Assembly: GCA_002323245.1 (NCBI GenBank)
Contig: DCPU01000018.1
Location: 62,001 to 126,000, forward strand
From: Mariprofundus sp. UBA1536
Lineage (GTDB): Bacteria > Pseudomonadota > Zetaproteobacteria > Mariprofundales > Mariprofundaceae
Length of the DNA stretch: 64,000 nt
Direction: 5' to 3'
The notes under the pieces were generated by a model. The model was given only the letters and a program-made list of their open reading frames with translations, had not been told where the DNA came from and ran no database searches. The translations under genes and the position numbers were made by a program. Of this stretch, positions 1 to 8,836 are shown piece by piece; the stretch's first letter is position 1, and each line of letters begins with the position of its first letter.

Positions 1-1
1 A

Positions 2-880
2 GCAGATGGTGGCAATCCATTGGTTGAGCTTGGCACCAAACTGCCATACTCCAGCTTGGGTAATAAACAAGAAGTTGAAGGCGGTGTGTTGTTTAATTAT
101 GGCACATTCACTGTGTTCCCGCGCTTTTTGGTGCGCAAAAATTTACTTGATGCCAACCCAACTGTGGCATCATCAGTAACCGGCACCAACTTAAATCCAG
201 GCATTAGCCCACGTAACCGTGAAGATGATCCGTTTGCCGTACTTGGTAACCGTGAAGCGAATTCTGCAGAAATTGTCTTTACCTACGATCCAACACCTGC
301 CACCTCATTTTATCAGTGGGATAACGATAAGCGTGAGGATGCAGATTTAGCGTTCAATGTGGGCCTAAATTACACCCAATACCCAACAGTGACTGATTCG
401 CATCTCTTCTATTACCAACAAGGCCAAGTGAATGCTGCCTTTGGTTCAGGCCTCGCCGCGGAAGATGTGTGGTTGGCCAGCAGTCATATGGTGATGAATC
501 CCAATACTGATTTACGCATTGTTGCTAATGTGGAAGCAGGATTTGATCAGTCTACGGGTAAACCAGGTGGCGCAACCCGTCAATTCTATTCGGCTGATGC
601 GAAAGCGATGATTAATCGCAAACACATCCATGCATTTTATTTCAAAAAGGATGCTTGGGGTCCGTATGATTTCCACAGGCAATTCGACATTACTTATCCC
701 ATGCAGGTCATGTATGACTATTCGCTGCTGCTTGATTCACTGGGAGATGAACAACTATCAAGCAAATGGGGGATTAGAGGGCTTTATCGCACTTTAGATG
801 CCAATGCGCCCGATGAGTTCCAGAACGGTGCCAATTCAAGCATGTTTGAAATCACCACGTATTTCAAAGCGAATTTTTAG
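2..880 (+). CDS. Outer-membrane beta-barrel protein, 3' part (cut by window edge)
   Basis: An open frame runs from the left edge to a TAG at 878-880 with no convincing start, so the N-terminus lies outside the window; the TTG at 20 is probably internal. The 292 visible residues alternate polar and aromatic or aliphatic positions in short stretches, as in beta-strands, contain many Tyr and Phe, and end in Phe (K-A-N-F), the typical C-terminal residue recognised by the BAM machinery. I therefore read it as a C-terminal piece of an outer-membrane barrel. I do not recognise the family. The downstream glucan-utilisation genes on the same strand suggest a porin or receptor for oligosaccharides, which is inference from context. 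Its stop overlaps the ribosome-binding site of the next gene, so the two are very likely co-transcribed. Confidence 0.6.
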   Translation, partial: ADGGNPLVELGTKLPYSSLGNKQEVEGGVLFNYGTFTVFPRFLVRKNLLDANPTVASSVTGTNLNPGISPRNREDDPFAVLGNREANSAEIVFTYDPTPATSFYQWDNDKREDADLAFNVGLNYTQYPTVTDSHLFYYQQGQVNAAFGSGLAAEDVWLASSHMVMNPNTDLRIVANVEAGFDQSTGKPGGATRQFYSADAKAMINRKHIHAFYFKKDAWGPYDFHRQFDITYPMQVMYDYSLLLDSLGDEQLSSKWGIRGLYRTLDANAPDEFQNGANSSMFEITTYFKANF

Positions 881-890
881 GAGTATGGAC

Positions 891-1538
891 ATGAAAAATA
901 CAACTATGATTCAGTCTCAAATTGCTAGGTTTATCCTCGCAGGTGCTGCCGCGGCGATGTTGTTCTCGTGTGCGCCAGCCACAGATAAAAGTACGGACAC
1001 CACACAAATTGCCTTGCCTATTGATACAGTGCTCAATCTGTATTGCTCAAATGTGGGTATCAATATTGATGGGTGTGTGCTATTTGATCCGGAAAACCCC
1101 TATGCCAATGCCGATGTGAATGATGTGAGTAAATGGACGTTGCATACTGCTGCCCCATCAGCCAAAGCGCGTTTCTACTTGTGGGCAACAGCCCTTGCGC
1201 GCAGCCCAACGGGTGAGAATCAATATTTCACAGCCCAAGCGTTGCATGAACTGTTCACTATCAATGCCGACGTGGCCATCAAAGACCACGCACTTTTGGC
1301 GTATCGCTCGGTGCTGGATAACTTCTTTGGCTCGGTGACTTACATCGCCGCGACTTGGGTAGGGCCTGATGTGTATTATGCTGAACCCTTGGCGGATAAA
1401 GTGGGTGCGAGTATGTACAATCCAACGCCACTGGGGCTTGGACTTTTATATGCCAACAATACATTGGCTTTGGACGCTTTGAGTACTTGGGGTTATGTCT
1501 ATAATGTAACCACAGGCACGATAACAAAGATTCAATGA
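891..1538 (+). CDS. Predicted lipoprotein of unknown function, glucan locus
   Basis: The ATG at 891 is chosen because AGGAG at 879-883 lies 7 bases upstream; an ATG at 885 would leave only one base. The 215-residue product starts with a lipoprotein signal peptide: a charged or polar start, a hydrophobic Ala-rich stretch at residues 14-25, and lipobox L-F-S-C with the lipidated Cys at 27. The mature part has two further Cys about 12 residues apart near residue 50 (Y-C-S-N, D-G-C-V) that could form a disulfide, and is otherwise a small globular domain rich in Ala, Tyr and Trp. I do not recognise it. It sits between an outer-membrane barrel and a GH30 enzyme, so a surface or periplasmic glucan-binding role is plausible but unproven. 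Confidence 0.7.
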   Translation: MKNTTMIQSQIARFILAGAAAAMLFSCAPATDKSTDTTQIALPIDTVLNLYCSNVGINIDGCVLFDPENPYANADVNDVSKWTLHTAAPSAKARFYLWATALARSPTGENQYFTAQALHELFTINADVAIKDHALLAYRSVLDNFFGSVTYIAATWVGPDVYYAEPLADKVGASMYNPTPLGLGLLYANNTLALDALSTWGYVYNVTTGTITKIQ

Positions 1539-1566
1539 ATTTTATTTTTTTCGAGCGTATGTCGTC

Positions 1567-3165
1567 ATGAAACCCATGGTGTCGACTGAAGTGTTCATCA
1601 CCTCAGCACAAGGCCATAAGCAAGCTTTGCTAACGAATATTGTATTTCAGCAAGGCGTTGCCAGTGGCAATGTCATTCGTATCCATCCGACCATGGTGAA
1701 ACAAACCATGGCTGGTATTGGTACATCATTCACAGAAGCCTCTGCTTTTGTTTTGGCGCATTTGGAGCCCAAAAAACGCCAGACCTTGATGGAAAAGATT
1801 TGGGGGGAGAAGGGCGCTAACTTTTCAGTAGCACGCACGCCGATTGGCTCAACCGATTTTTGTGTGGATGGTAAATATACATATGCGGAAGTCGCCGATG
1901 ATGCGGAGCTTCAACATTTTTCTATCGCTCATGACAGTAATGGTTTTTCGGCATCGGAGTATCCAAGCATCAAAGATGAAGCTTATGACCTCTTGCCGAT
2001 GATACATGAAGCGCTTGCCGTTAAATCCAAGCAGGAAGAAAGCGACTTACGTATTCTCGCTTCGGCGTGGACTGCACCGCCTTGGATGAAAGATATTGAG
2101 GATTGGTATGTTCATGGCAGTGAAGGCAACGATTATCAAGGCACAGGTGGCTGGTTGCTTGATGCGCATCAAGGCACTTATGCTTTATACATCAAAAAAT
2201 ACCTCGAAGCCTACCGCCAGCAAGGTGTGAATATTTGGGCGGTTACGCCAGTGAATGAGCCTTATGGCAATAATGGTCGCTGGGAAAGTATGCATTTTAC
2301 GCCTGAATCACAGCGCGATTGGATAAAAAACCACCTTGGGCCAATGCTCAAACAAGGTCAAAACAGCGACGTTAAAATCTTTATATTTGACCACAATCGT
2401 GATGCCTTAACTCTTTGGGCTGACACCATTTATGGTGATGCTGACTGCGCCCAATATGTGGATGGTGCTGCTGTGCATTGGTATGAAAGTACGTTTAAAG
2501 TGTATGAGGATGTATTTGATGAAGTGCACGAGAAGTATCCCCAATTTTCTATTATTCATAGCGAAGGATGCATTGATGATTTGGGCAATGATGCGCCAGA
2601 AGGGGTGACTGACCCCATTGGTTTTAAAGAGTCGGGCTGGTTTGGCAATGATGATTTTTGGTGGAATGAAAATGCCACCGACTGGGCATACAGCACCACT
2701 TGGCAAGGCGTGGTGCCTGAAGATCACCCCATGTATGCGCCGGTGCATCGGTATGCACGTAATATAATTGTGAGTATCAATCATTGGTTATCCGCTTGGG
2801 TGGATTGGAATATTGTATTGGATGAGCGCGGTGGCCCCAATCATGTGGGCAATTATTGCGGTGCACCCATCATGATAAACACGGATAGTGGCGAGATATA
2901 TTTCACACCGATTTTTGAAGTGCTTTCCCAATTTAGCCGCAGCATTCGCCCTGGCGATAGTGCTGTGCAAACCGATACCGATTTTACAACTTTAAAGGCA
3001 GATGATGTGTATGCCTGCGCAACACTCAGTTCCGATGCCATGCTCAGCGTACAAATTTTTAACACCACAAAACAAGCCGTGAATTTTTGCTTAGAAATTA
3101 ATGGCCAATATGCCGAGGTGAGCATTGCTGCCAATGCCTTGCAGACCATTCGGATTCCATTATGA
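1567..3165 (+). CDS. GH30-family glycoside hydrolase, predicted cytosolic beta-glucosidase/glucanase
   Basis: This 532-residue protein resembles glycoside hydrolase family 30, retaining (beta/alpha)8-barrel enzymes acting on beta-1,6-glucans, glucosylceramide or related beta-glucosides. Visible hallmarks are G-I-G-T-S-F-T-E near residues 50-57 (family G-F-G-x-x-x-T), the S-A-W-T-A-P-P-W-M-K strand at 167-176, the acid/base Glu in T-P-V-N-E-P (E231), and the likely nucleophile in I-I-H-S-E-G (E333). A small beta domain follows from about 455. There is no signal peptide or lipobox, unlike most secreted family members, so action on imported oligosaccharides in the cytosol is likely. It lies 28 bases after the lipoprotein and 40 before a GH149-like phosphorylase. 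A debranching role on beta-1,3/1,6-glucan fragments is inferred from that neighbourhood; the exact bond specificity cannot be read from sequence. Confidence 0.85.
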   Translation: MKPMVSTEVFITSAQGHKQALLTNIVFQQGVASGNVIRIHPTMVKQTMAGIGTSFTEASAFVLAHLEPKKRQTLMEKIWGEKGANFSVARTPIGSTDFCVDGKYTYAEVADDAELQHFSIAHDSNGFSASEYPSIKDEAYDLLPMIHEALAVKSKQEESDLRILASAWTAPPWMKDIEDWYVHGSEGNDYQGTGGWLLDAHQGTYALYIKKYLEAYRQQGVNIWAVTPVNEPYGNNGRWESMHFTPESQRDWIKNHLGPMLKQGQNSDVKIFIFDHNRDALTLWADTIYGDADCAQYVDGAAVHWYESTFKVYEDVFDEVHEKYPQFSIIHSEGCIDDLGNDAPEGVTDPIGFKESGWFGNDDFWWNENATDWAYSTTWQGVVPEDHPMYAPVHRYARNIIVSINHWLSAWVDWNIVLDERGGPNHVGNYCGAPIMINTDSGEIYFTPIFEVLSQFSRSIRPGDSAVQTDTDFTTLKADDVYACATLSSDAMLSVQIFNTTKQAVNFCLEINGQYAEVSIAANALQTIRIPL

Positions 3166-3205
3166 GATATATCAACACGGCAGATCGTTATGCAAGGAGC
3201 GTTTT

Positions 3206-6200
3206 ATGAAAAATCGTTCAATCAATCAATTGGAAGTCAGCGGTGAATTTATCGAGCTTGATGGTGAGCGTTATTATGTTGTTCGCAATGTCGATAAAAT
3301 GCCGCCGTTCTTTATCAGTGTGATTTCCGATAGCGACCATTGGCTGTTCGTCTCATCCACTGGTGGTTTAACCGCTGGCCGAGTTTCGCCTGAAACGGCT
3401 ATGTTTCCTTATGTTACCGTGGATAAAATTCATGACAATGCTGTACATACAGGCAGCAAAACCATTTTCAGGCTTCAGCGAAATGACGCTTGGGATGAAT
3501 GGGAGCCGTTTAATGTGGAGCATGATGGTCGGTATGCGCTAAAGCGGAATTTGTATAAGAATATTTTGGGCAACAAGCTGTGCTTTGAAGAAATCAATGA
3601 AGATTTGCAATTGTCCTTCCGCTATACATGGGAAACTAGTGATGCTTATGGCTTTGTGCGGCGTTGTGAGTTTATCAATTTGGGGCAGCAAGTGGTGGAT
3701 GTCGATGTGGTGGATGGTCTGCAAAATATCTTGCCAGCTGGCACACCGCGTGCATTGCAACTTGGCTCGAGCAATCTTATTGATGCCTACAAATGGACCG
3801 AGCTGGATGAAGCTACGGGTCTAGCCATGTTCACGTTGTATTCGGGTATCACTGATGAGCCAGAGCCCTATGAGTCGCTCAAAGCAAACACCGTGGTCTG
3901 CTTGGGTCTGAATGAGCAACGCGTACTTATTTCTTCTGAGCAACTTGATCATTTCCGCTTTGGCAAGGTGCTCAAGCAGGAAACGCACAAACGCGGTATG
4001 CGTGGAGCATACCTGATTAATAGCAGCCTGAAATTACAGCCCCAAGGTATCCAGCAATGGCAATTTGTGGCTGATATTGAGCAAAGTCAAAGCCAAGTGG
4101 TGGCCTTAATCAATAAGCTTGCCGATAAAGAGAAATTTGCGGCCTTGCTGCGCTCTTCCGTTGGCGCTGGCTCAGATGCCTTGGCTAGAATTATGGGTAG
4201 TGGTGATGGTTTCCAATCCACAGCTGAGGAAGTGGTGATGGTGCATCATTATGCCAATGTTGCCTTTAATATTTTGCGTGGCGGAGTGTTTGAAAACCAA
4301 TATCAAGTATCAGTGTCTGATATTGCCAAAAGCGTAAAACACTTTAATAGGGATATTGGCGCGCGTCATGAACGTTTTTTTGCGGGTCTACCTTCATCGA
4401 TGCGCTACCCAGATTTCTTGGCCTTGGTGCAGGATTTGAAGGATGTGCAGCTTGAAAGGCTTTGCGCTGAATATCTACCCATCACCTTTGGTCGCCGCCA
4501 TGGTGACCCCAGCCGCCCATGGAATCAGTTTGCCATCAAACTCAAAGATGATGAGGGCAATCGTCTGCTGTCTTATCAAGGCAATTGGCGAGATATTTTT
4601 CAAAACTGGGAAGCGCTGTGTTTGAGCTATCCTGAGTATATCGAGGCTGTGATTGCCAAGTTTGTCAACGCCAGCACTGTGGATGGTTTTAATCCGTATC
4701 GTATCACCAAAGAAGGTATCGATTGGGAAATTGAAGATCCTGAAGATCCTTGGAGCTCAATTGGTTATTGGGGCGATCATCAAATTATTTATTTGCTGAA
4801 ATTATTGGAGCACTCCAATGATTTTCACCCTGCGAAGTTAGGCACCTTACTACTCAAACCCATTTTTAGTTATGCCAATGTGCCTTATCGCATCAAATCA
4901 TTTGAAGCGATGCTTCATGATGCCAAAGATACGGTTTCATATGACTTGGCGCTTGCTGATACCATTGCTAAGCGTGTGGATACCATGGGCGCTGATGGCA
5001 AGTTGGTGCTGGATGCGAAAGGTGCTGTTTATCAAGTGAATTTGCTTGAAAAACTATTGGTGCCATTGCTGAGTAAGTTGAGCAATTTAGTGATTGGTGG
5101 CGGCATTTGGCTAAACACGCAACGACCCGAGTGGAATGATGCCAACAACGCTTTGGTGGGGCAGGGCCTGTCTATGGTCACGCTTTATTATATGCGTAGA
5201 TATATCAAATTCTTGCAAGACTTGCTGGGTGATGCGTCTGCAACTGTGCAGTTATCCAATGAAGTAAAAACTTGGCTTCAAGATACCACAGCAGCTTTAA
5301 ATTATGTGCGCCCCATGCTTGGTGGTGCGCGAATCCCAGCAGATGAGCGCTACAAAACACTGGCCATGCTGGGTGAAGCTGCGAGTCATTACCGCGAAAA
5401 AGTGTATCAGCAAGAGGGCTTTTCTGGGGTTGATTTGGCGCCGATGACTTTAATTATTGATTTGTTAGACACAGCGCTCACTGCGGTAGACCACAGCATT
5501 CAGATCAATCTGCGTGATGATAAATTGTATCACACCTACAATACCATGAACCTGAAAAAAGGCAGTTTGGCTGTGGATAATCTCTACCCCATGCTGGAAG
5601 GTCAGGTGGCCGTGTTGAGCTCAGGCGCAGTCTCGCCGCAAGAGGCTGTGGGCATTATAGCGTCCTTGTTTGATAGCCTGATGTACCGCGCTGATCAGCA
5701 GAGCTTTATGTTATATCCTGATCGTCAATTGCCTGGCTTCTTGCAACGTAATCAAATCCAAGCCGCTGATGTTGTAGATATTACATTGGTGCAGCGCATG
5801 TTGGAGGCCAACGACCATCGCTTGATTACGCGCGATGTAAATGGTGTTTACCGCTTTCATGCGGATATCACCAACATCGGTGATTTGCGTAAACGAATGG
5901 ATTTGCTTGCTGATATTTACGATGATGCGGTGAAGCTATCGCGTGAAGCCTTGGAAATGGTTTACGAAAAAGTGTTTAACCATCAAGCCTTCACTGGCCG
6001 TTCAGGCGGTATGTTTGGCTTTGAAGGTTTGGGCTGTATTTATTGGCATATGGTGTCGAAACTCTTGCTTGCTGTGCAGGAAAATTTCTTTGCAGCCAAG
6101 CAACAAGGCGCTGATGTAGCGACCATCAAGCAGCTTGGTGAGTTGTATTATCGCGTGCGCGAAGGTATTGGTTTTAACAAAACACCCAAAGATTACGGCG

Positions 6201-6655
6201 CATTTCCAACCGATCCGTATTCACATACGCCAAAACATGCAGGCGCACAGCAACCAGGTATGACGGGGCAAGTGAAAGAGGAAGTGCTTTCTCGCTTTGG
6301 TGAATTGGGCATTCGGGTGCATGGTGGCTTGGTATATTTTGCGCCAAGTTTGTTGCGCCCAAATGAATTCGTCGCCAGTGCGCATGTGTTATGTTTCCTA
6401 GATGTGGATGGTCAATGGCAAACGCTGCCTTTGCCAGAACAATCATTGGCCTTCACATGGTGTCAGGTACCGATTGTTTATGTGCTAAGTCATGAAGAAA
6501 CGCCGCAGATGAAGTTGGAAATGCAAGACGGTAGTACGCGCAGTTTTGACCAGCTGCACCTTCCGTCGGGAGAGTGTTTATCGTTATTCCAACGCACAGG
6601 CGAGATTCGTAAAATCACGATTAAACTCAATGAGCATATGCTTTTTGGCGTTTAG
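3206..6655 (+). CDS. GH149-like beta-1,3-glucan phosphorylase
   Basis: The start at 3206 has AAGGAG at 3194-3199, six bases upstream; the open frame extends further but overlaps GH30. The product is 1149 residues, the size of GH149 phosphorylases (about 1100-1200 residues), an (alpha/alpha)6-barrel family related to GH94 and GH161. Features seen: an N-terminal beta-sandwich-like part, a catalytic region with W-G-D-H-Q-I-I-Y near 522-529 in which D524 is the likely general acid, a C-terminal helical block with G-R-S-G-G-M-F-G-F-E-G-L-G and Y-W-H-M-V-S-K-L-L-L, and a closing beta domain (G-I-R-V-H-G-G-L-V-Y-F-A-P). The expected reaction is reversible phosphorolysis of beta-1,3-gluco-oligosaccharides to glucose-1-phosphate plus a shortened chain, in the cytosol. 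A GH30 precedes it and a sugar symporter follows by 26 bases. Family membership is likely; chain-length preference is unknown. Confidence 0.75.
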   Translation: MKNRSINQLEVSGEFIELDGERYYVVRNVDKMPPFFISVISDSDHWLFVSSTGGLTAGRVSPETAMFPYVTVDKIHDNAVHTGSKTIFRLQRNDAWDEWEPFNVEHDGRYALKRNLYKNILGNKLCFEEINEDLQLSFRYTWETSDAYGFVRRCEFINLGQQVVDVDVVDGLQNILPAGTPRALQLGSSNLIDAYKWTELDEATGLAMFTLYSGITDEPEPYESLKANTVVCLGLNEQRVLISSEQLDHFRFGKVLKQETHKRGMRGAYLINSSLKLQPQGIQQWQFVADIEQSQSQVVALINKLADKEKFAALLRSSVGAGSDALARIMGSGDGFQSTAEEVVMVHHYANVAFNILRGGVFENQYQVSVSDIAKSVKHFNRDIGARHERFFAGLPSSMRYPDFLALVQDLKDVQLERLCAEYLPITFGRRHGDPSRPWNQFAIKLKDDEGNRLLSYQGNWRDIFQNWEALCLSYPEYIEAVIAKFVNASTVDGFNPYRITKEGIDWEIEDPEDPWSSIGYWGDHQIIYLLKLLEHSNDFHPAKLGTLLLKPIFSYANVPYRIKSFEAMLHDAKDTVSYDLALADTIAKRVDTMGADGKLVLDAKGAVYQVNLLEKLLVPLLSKLSNLVIGGGIWLNTQRPEWNDANNALVGQGLSMVTLYYMRRYIKFLQDLLGDASATVQLSNEVKTWLQDTTAALNYVRPMLGGARIPADERYKTLAMLGEAASHYREKVYQQEGFSGVDLAPMTLIIDLLDTALTAVDHSIQINLRDDKLYHTYNTMNLKKGSLAVDNLYPMLEGQVAVLSSGAVSPQEAVGIIASLFDSLMYRADQQSFMLYPDRQLPGFLQRNQIQAADVVDITLVQRMLEANDHRLITRDVNGVYRFHADITNIGDLRKRMDLLADIYDDAVKLSREALEMVYEKVFNHQAFTGRSGGMFGFEGLGCIYWHMVSKLLLAVQENFFAAKQQGADVATIKQLGELYYRVREGIGFNKTPKDYGAFPTDPYSHTPKHAGAQQPGMTGQVKEEVLSRFGELGIRVHGGLVYFAPSLLRPNEFVASAHVLCFLDVDGQWQTLPLPEQSLAFTWCQVPIVYVLSHEETPQMKLEMQDGSTRSFDQLHLPSGECLSLFQRTGEIRKITIKLNEHMLFGV

Positions 6656-6681
6656 CTGATGCCATCAATGAAGGGGATACT

Positions 6682-8121
6682 ATGAATCAGCAGCACTATG
6701 CAACGGCGCCAGAAGATAGAATCCCTTTAAGCCAAAAGATTGCTTTTGGCGTTGGCATGCTTGGCAATCAGATGTTTCCTGCTGCTTTATCCATCTTTAT
6801 GGTGGTATTGGTGCAGGGCATGGGTATGGATCCCATTTACTGGGGTATTCTCTTTTTTGTGCCACGATTGTTTGATGCGCTCACCGACCCCATCATGGGT
6901 TTTATCACCGATAATACTCGCTCACGTTGGGGGCGCCGTAAACCCTATATCTTTATCGGGGCCATTATTGCGGGGGTAAGTTATATCGCCATGTGGCAGA
7001 TTTATCCTGAAGATGGGCAGACCTATAACTTTTTCTATTTTCTTGGTGTTTCCCTGATTTTCTATTTGGGCATGACCATCTTTTCTACCCCATTTGTAGC
7101 CATGGGTTATGAAATGAGTAACGACTTTCATGAGCGCACCAGACTGATGGCAGTATCCCAATGGATTGGGCAATGGGCTTGGGTGATTGTGCCTTGGTTT
7201 TGGATTATTATTTATGATCCCGATTGGTTTGCCTCATCGGCGGAAGGTGCGCGTTATCTATCAATTTGGGTGGGCATTGCCTGCTTATTGCTGGCCGTCA
7301 TACCTGCACTGTTTTGTAAAACGCAGGATGTGAAACCAGAAAACATGCTTCAGCTTTCCAAAGAGAATTTCGCCAAAAACTTAACGACTTTTCTTGGCGG
7401 GTTTACCAGTATTTTCAAAAACCTACCGTTTAGAAAACTCTGCATTGCTACCTTTTTGGTGTTTAACGCCTTTAACACGGTCGCTGGCTTTTCCTGGTTT
7501 ATCATTGTTTATTACATGAATCAGGGCGACCCTGGCATTGCTGGCACATGGCCAGCATGGTTTGGCACCATGAGTGCGCTAAGCACCTGTTTTCTGGTGA
7601 TTCCTATCATCACCTATTTGTCGCAGAAGGTAGGTAAGAAAAACACCTTCCTCATTTCACAATCTATTTCCATTCTGGGTTATGCCATGTTTTGGTGGTG
7701 CTTCCAGCCAGAAAATCCGCTGCTGATGTTCTTGCCGCTACCCTTGTTTGCCTTTGGCATCGGCGGTTTGTTTACGTTGATGATGTCGATGACAGCGGAT
7801 GTGTGTGACTTAGATGAGCTTGAAACGGGTTCAAGGCGCGAAGGCACCTTTGCAGCGATTTACTGGTGGATGGTGAAATTTGGCTTTGCCGTAGCTGGCT
7901 TAATGACGGGGCTGATACTTGATATGGTGGGTTTTAATCAAACCGTCAAGTTGCAAACGCCCGAAGCCTTAGACGGACTGCGCTTGGCTTACATTTTGGT
8001 GCCAGTGATAGGTACATTAATCGCGATGTATGTGATGAAATCGTATGATTTAACCGAGCAAAAAGCCCATGAGATTCGCGCAAAGCTCGAAGCGCGCAGG
8101 GGTAAGTTTGACGTGATTTAG
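6682..8121 (+). CDS. GPH-family (MelB-like) sugar:cation symporter
   Basis: A 479-residue membrane protein with about 12 hydrophobic segments. The loop after the second segment reads D-A-L-T-D-P-I-M-G-F-I-T-D then R-S-R-W-G-R-R-K-P, the signature of the glycoside-pentoside-hexuronide:cation symporter branch of the major facilitator superfamily. A second typical element, M-T-A-D-V-C-D-L-D-E-L-E-T-G, lies at about 372-385. A purine-rich GGGG lies about eight bases before the ATG. As last gene of the glucan cluster it most likely imports gluco-oligosaccharides or a beta-glucoside released outside the inner membrane, feeding the two cytosolic enzymes upstream. The substrate is inference from operon context; the family call is firm. 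Confidence 0.85.
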   Translation: MNQQHYATAPEDRIPLSQKIAFGVGMLGNQMFPAALSIFMVVLVQGMGMDPIYWGILFFVPRLFDALTDPIMGFITDNTRSRWGRRKPYIFIGAIIAGVSYIAMWQIYPEDGQTYNFFYFLGVSLIFYLGMTIFSTPFVAMGYEMSNDFHERTRLMAVSQWIGQWAWVIVPWFWIIIYDPDWFASSAEGARYLSIWVGIACLLLAVIPALFCKTQDVKPENMLQLSKENFAKNLTTFLGGFTSIFKNLPFRKLCIATFLVFNAFNTVAGFSWFIIVYYMNQGDPGIAGTWPAWFGTMSALSTCFLVIPIITYLSQKVGKKNTFLISQSISILGYAMFWWCFQPENPLLMFLPLPLFAFGIGGLFTLMMSMTADVCDLDELETGSRREGTFAAIYWWMVKFGFAVAGLMTGLILDMVGFNQTVKLQTPEALDGLRLAYILVPVIGTLIAMYVMKSYDLTEQKAHEIRAKLEARRGKFDVI

Positions 8122-8225
8122 TTTTCTTCATTCGTTTTTGAACCATCATTGAAGGAGGCCACACTTGCTCGTTTATTATCCATGGCGTACAACTTCCACT
8201 TCTTAAAACGAGGAGTGTTGCGGTT

Positions 8226-8834
8226 ATGGCGAAAGTGCTTGTGTATTATGCCCATCCAGGGAATCAGTATTCGCGGGTAAACAAAGCCATGAGCAAGCAG
8301 GCCAAGGCTTTGTCTGAGATTACCTTTGTGGATTTGTATGCGGAATATCCGCGCTTTAATATTGATGTGGAGCAAGAGCAGAAGCGTTTGCTCGCCCATG
8401 ATGTGATTGTGTTTCAGTTTCCTATGTTTTGGTATTCCACGCCTGCGCTTATCAAAGAATGGTTAGATTTGGTGCTTGAATATGGTTTTGCTTATGGCAA
8501 AAACGGCACCAACCTCAAAGGCAAAACCATGATGTTGGCGGTCACTGCGGCAGGCTCTGCTGAGGCCTACAGCACAGATGGGCATCATCAGCAAAGCATG
8601 CGCACTTTTTTAACGCCGCTTGAGCAAACCGCCAATCTTTGTCAGATGCAATTTATCCCGCCTTATGTGTTGTATGCATCGCTGAGCCATGCCGAACCTG
8701 CAAGAGTTCAAAGCCATGCTGCAGCTTACAAAGCTTTGCTCTTGGCTTTGTTTCACGACCAGTTTGATGTTGAGGCAGCCAAAGCAAGGGATGTGCTTGG
8801 TTTTGATGATTTGCCCATCAAAGGAGGGCAATAA
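8226..8834 (+). CDS. kefF: KefF/KefG-like NAD(P)H-quinone oxidoreductase, ancillary subunit of the K+ efflux system
   Basis: A 202-residue flavodoxin-fold protein. It opens with K-V-L-V-Y-Y-A-H-P (FMN phosphate loop region), and carries Q-F-P-M-F-W-Y-S-T-P-A-L-I-K-E-W-L-D at 75-92, the conserved flavin-binding segment of the DT-diaphorase/KefF/KefG family. AGGAG at 8211-8215 precedes the ATG by ten bases. The family member KefF binds FMN, reduces quinones and activates KefC at the cytoplasmic face. The immediately following kefC, whose Shine-Dalgarno sequence lies inside the end of this gene with two bases between stop and start, strongly supports that role. KefG (partner of KefB) is the alternative name. 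Confidence 0.85.
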   Translation: MAKVLVYYAHPGNQYSRVNKAMSKQAKALSEITFVDLYAEYPRFNIDVEQEQKRLLAHDVIVFQFPMFWYSTPALIKEWLDLVLEYGFAYGKNGTNLKGKTMMLAVTAAGSAEAYSTDGHHQQSMRTFLTPLEQTANLCQMQFIPPYVLYASLSHAEPARVQSHAAAYKALLLALFHDQFDVEAAKARDVLGFDDLPIKGGQ

Positions 8835-8836
8835 GC

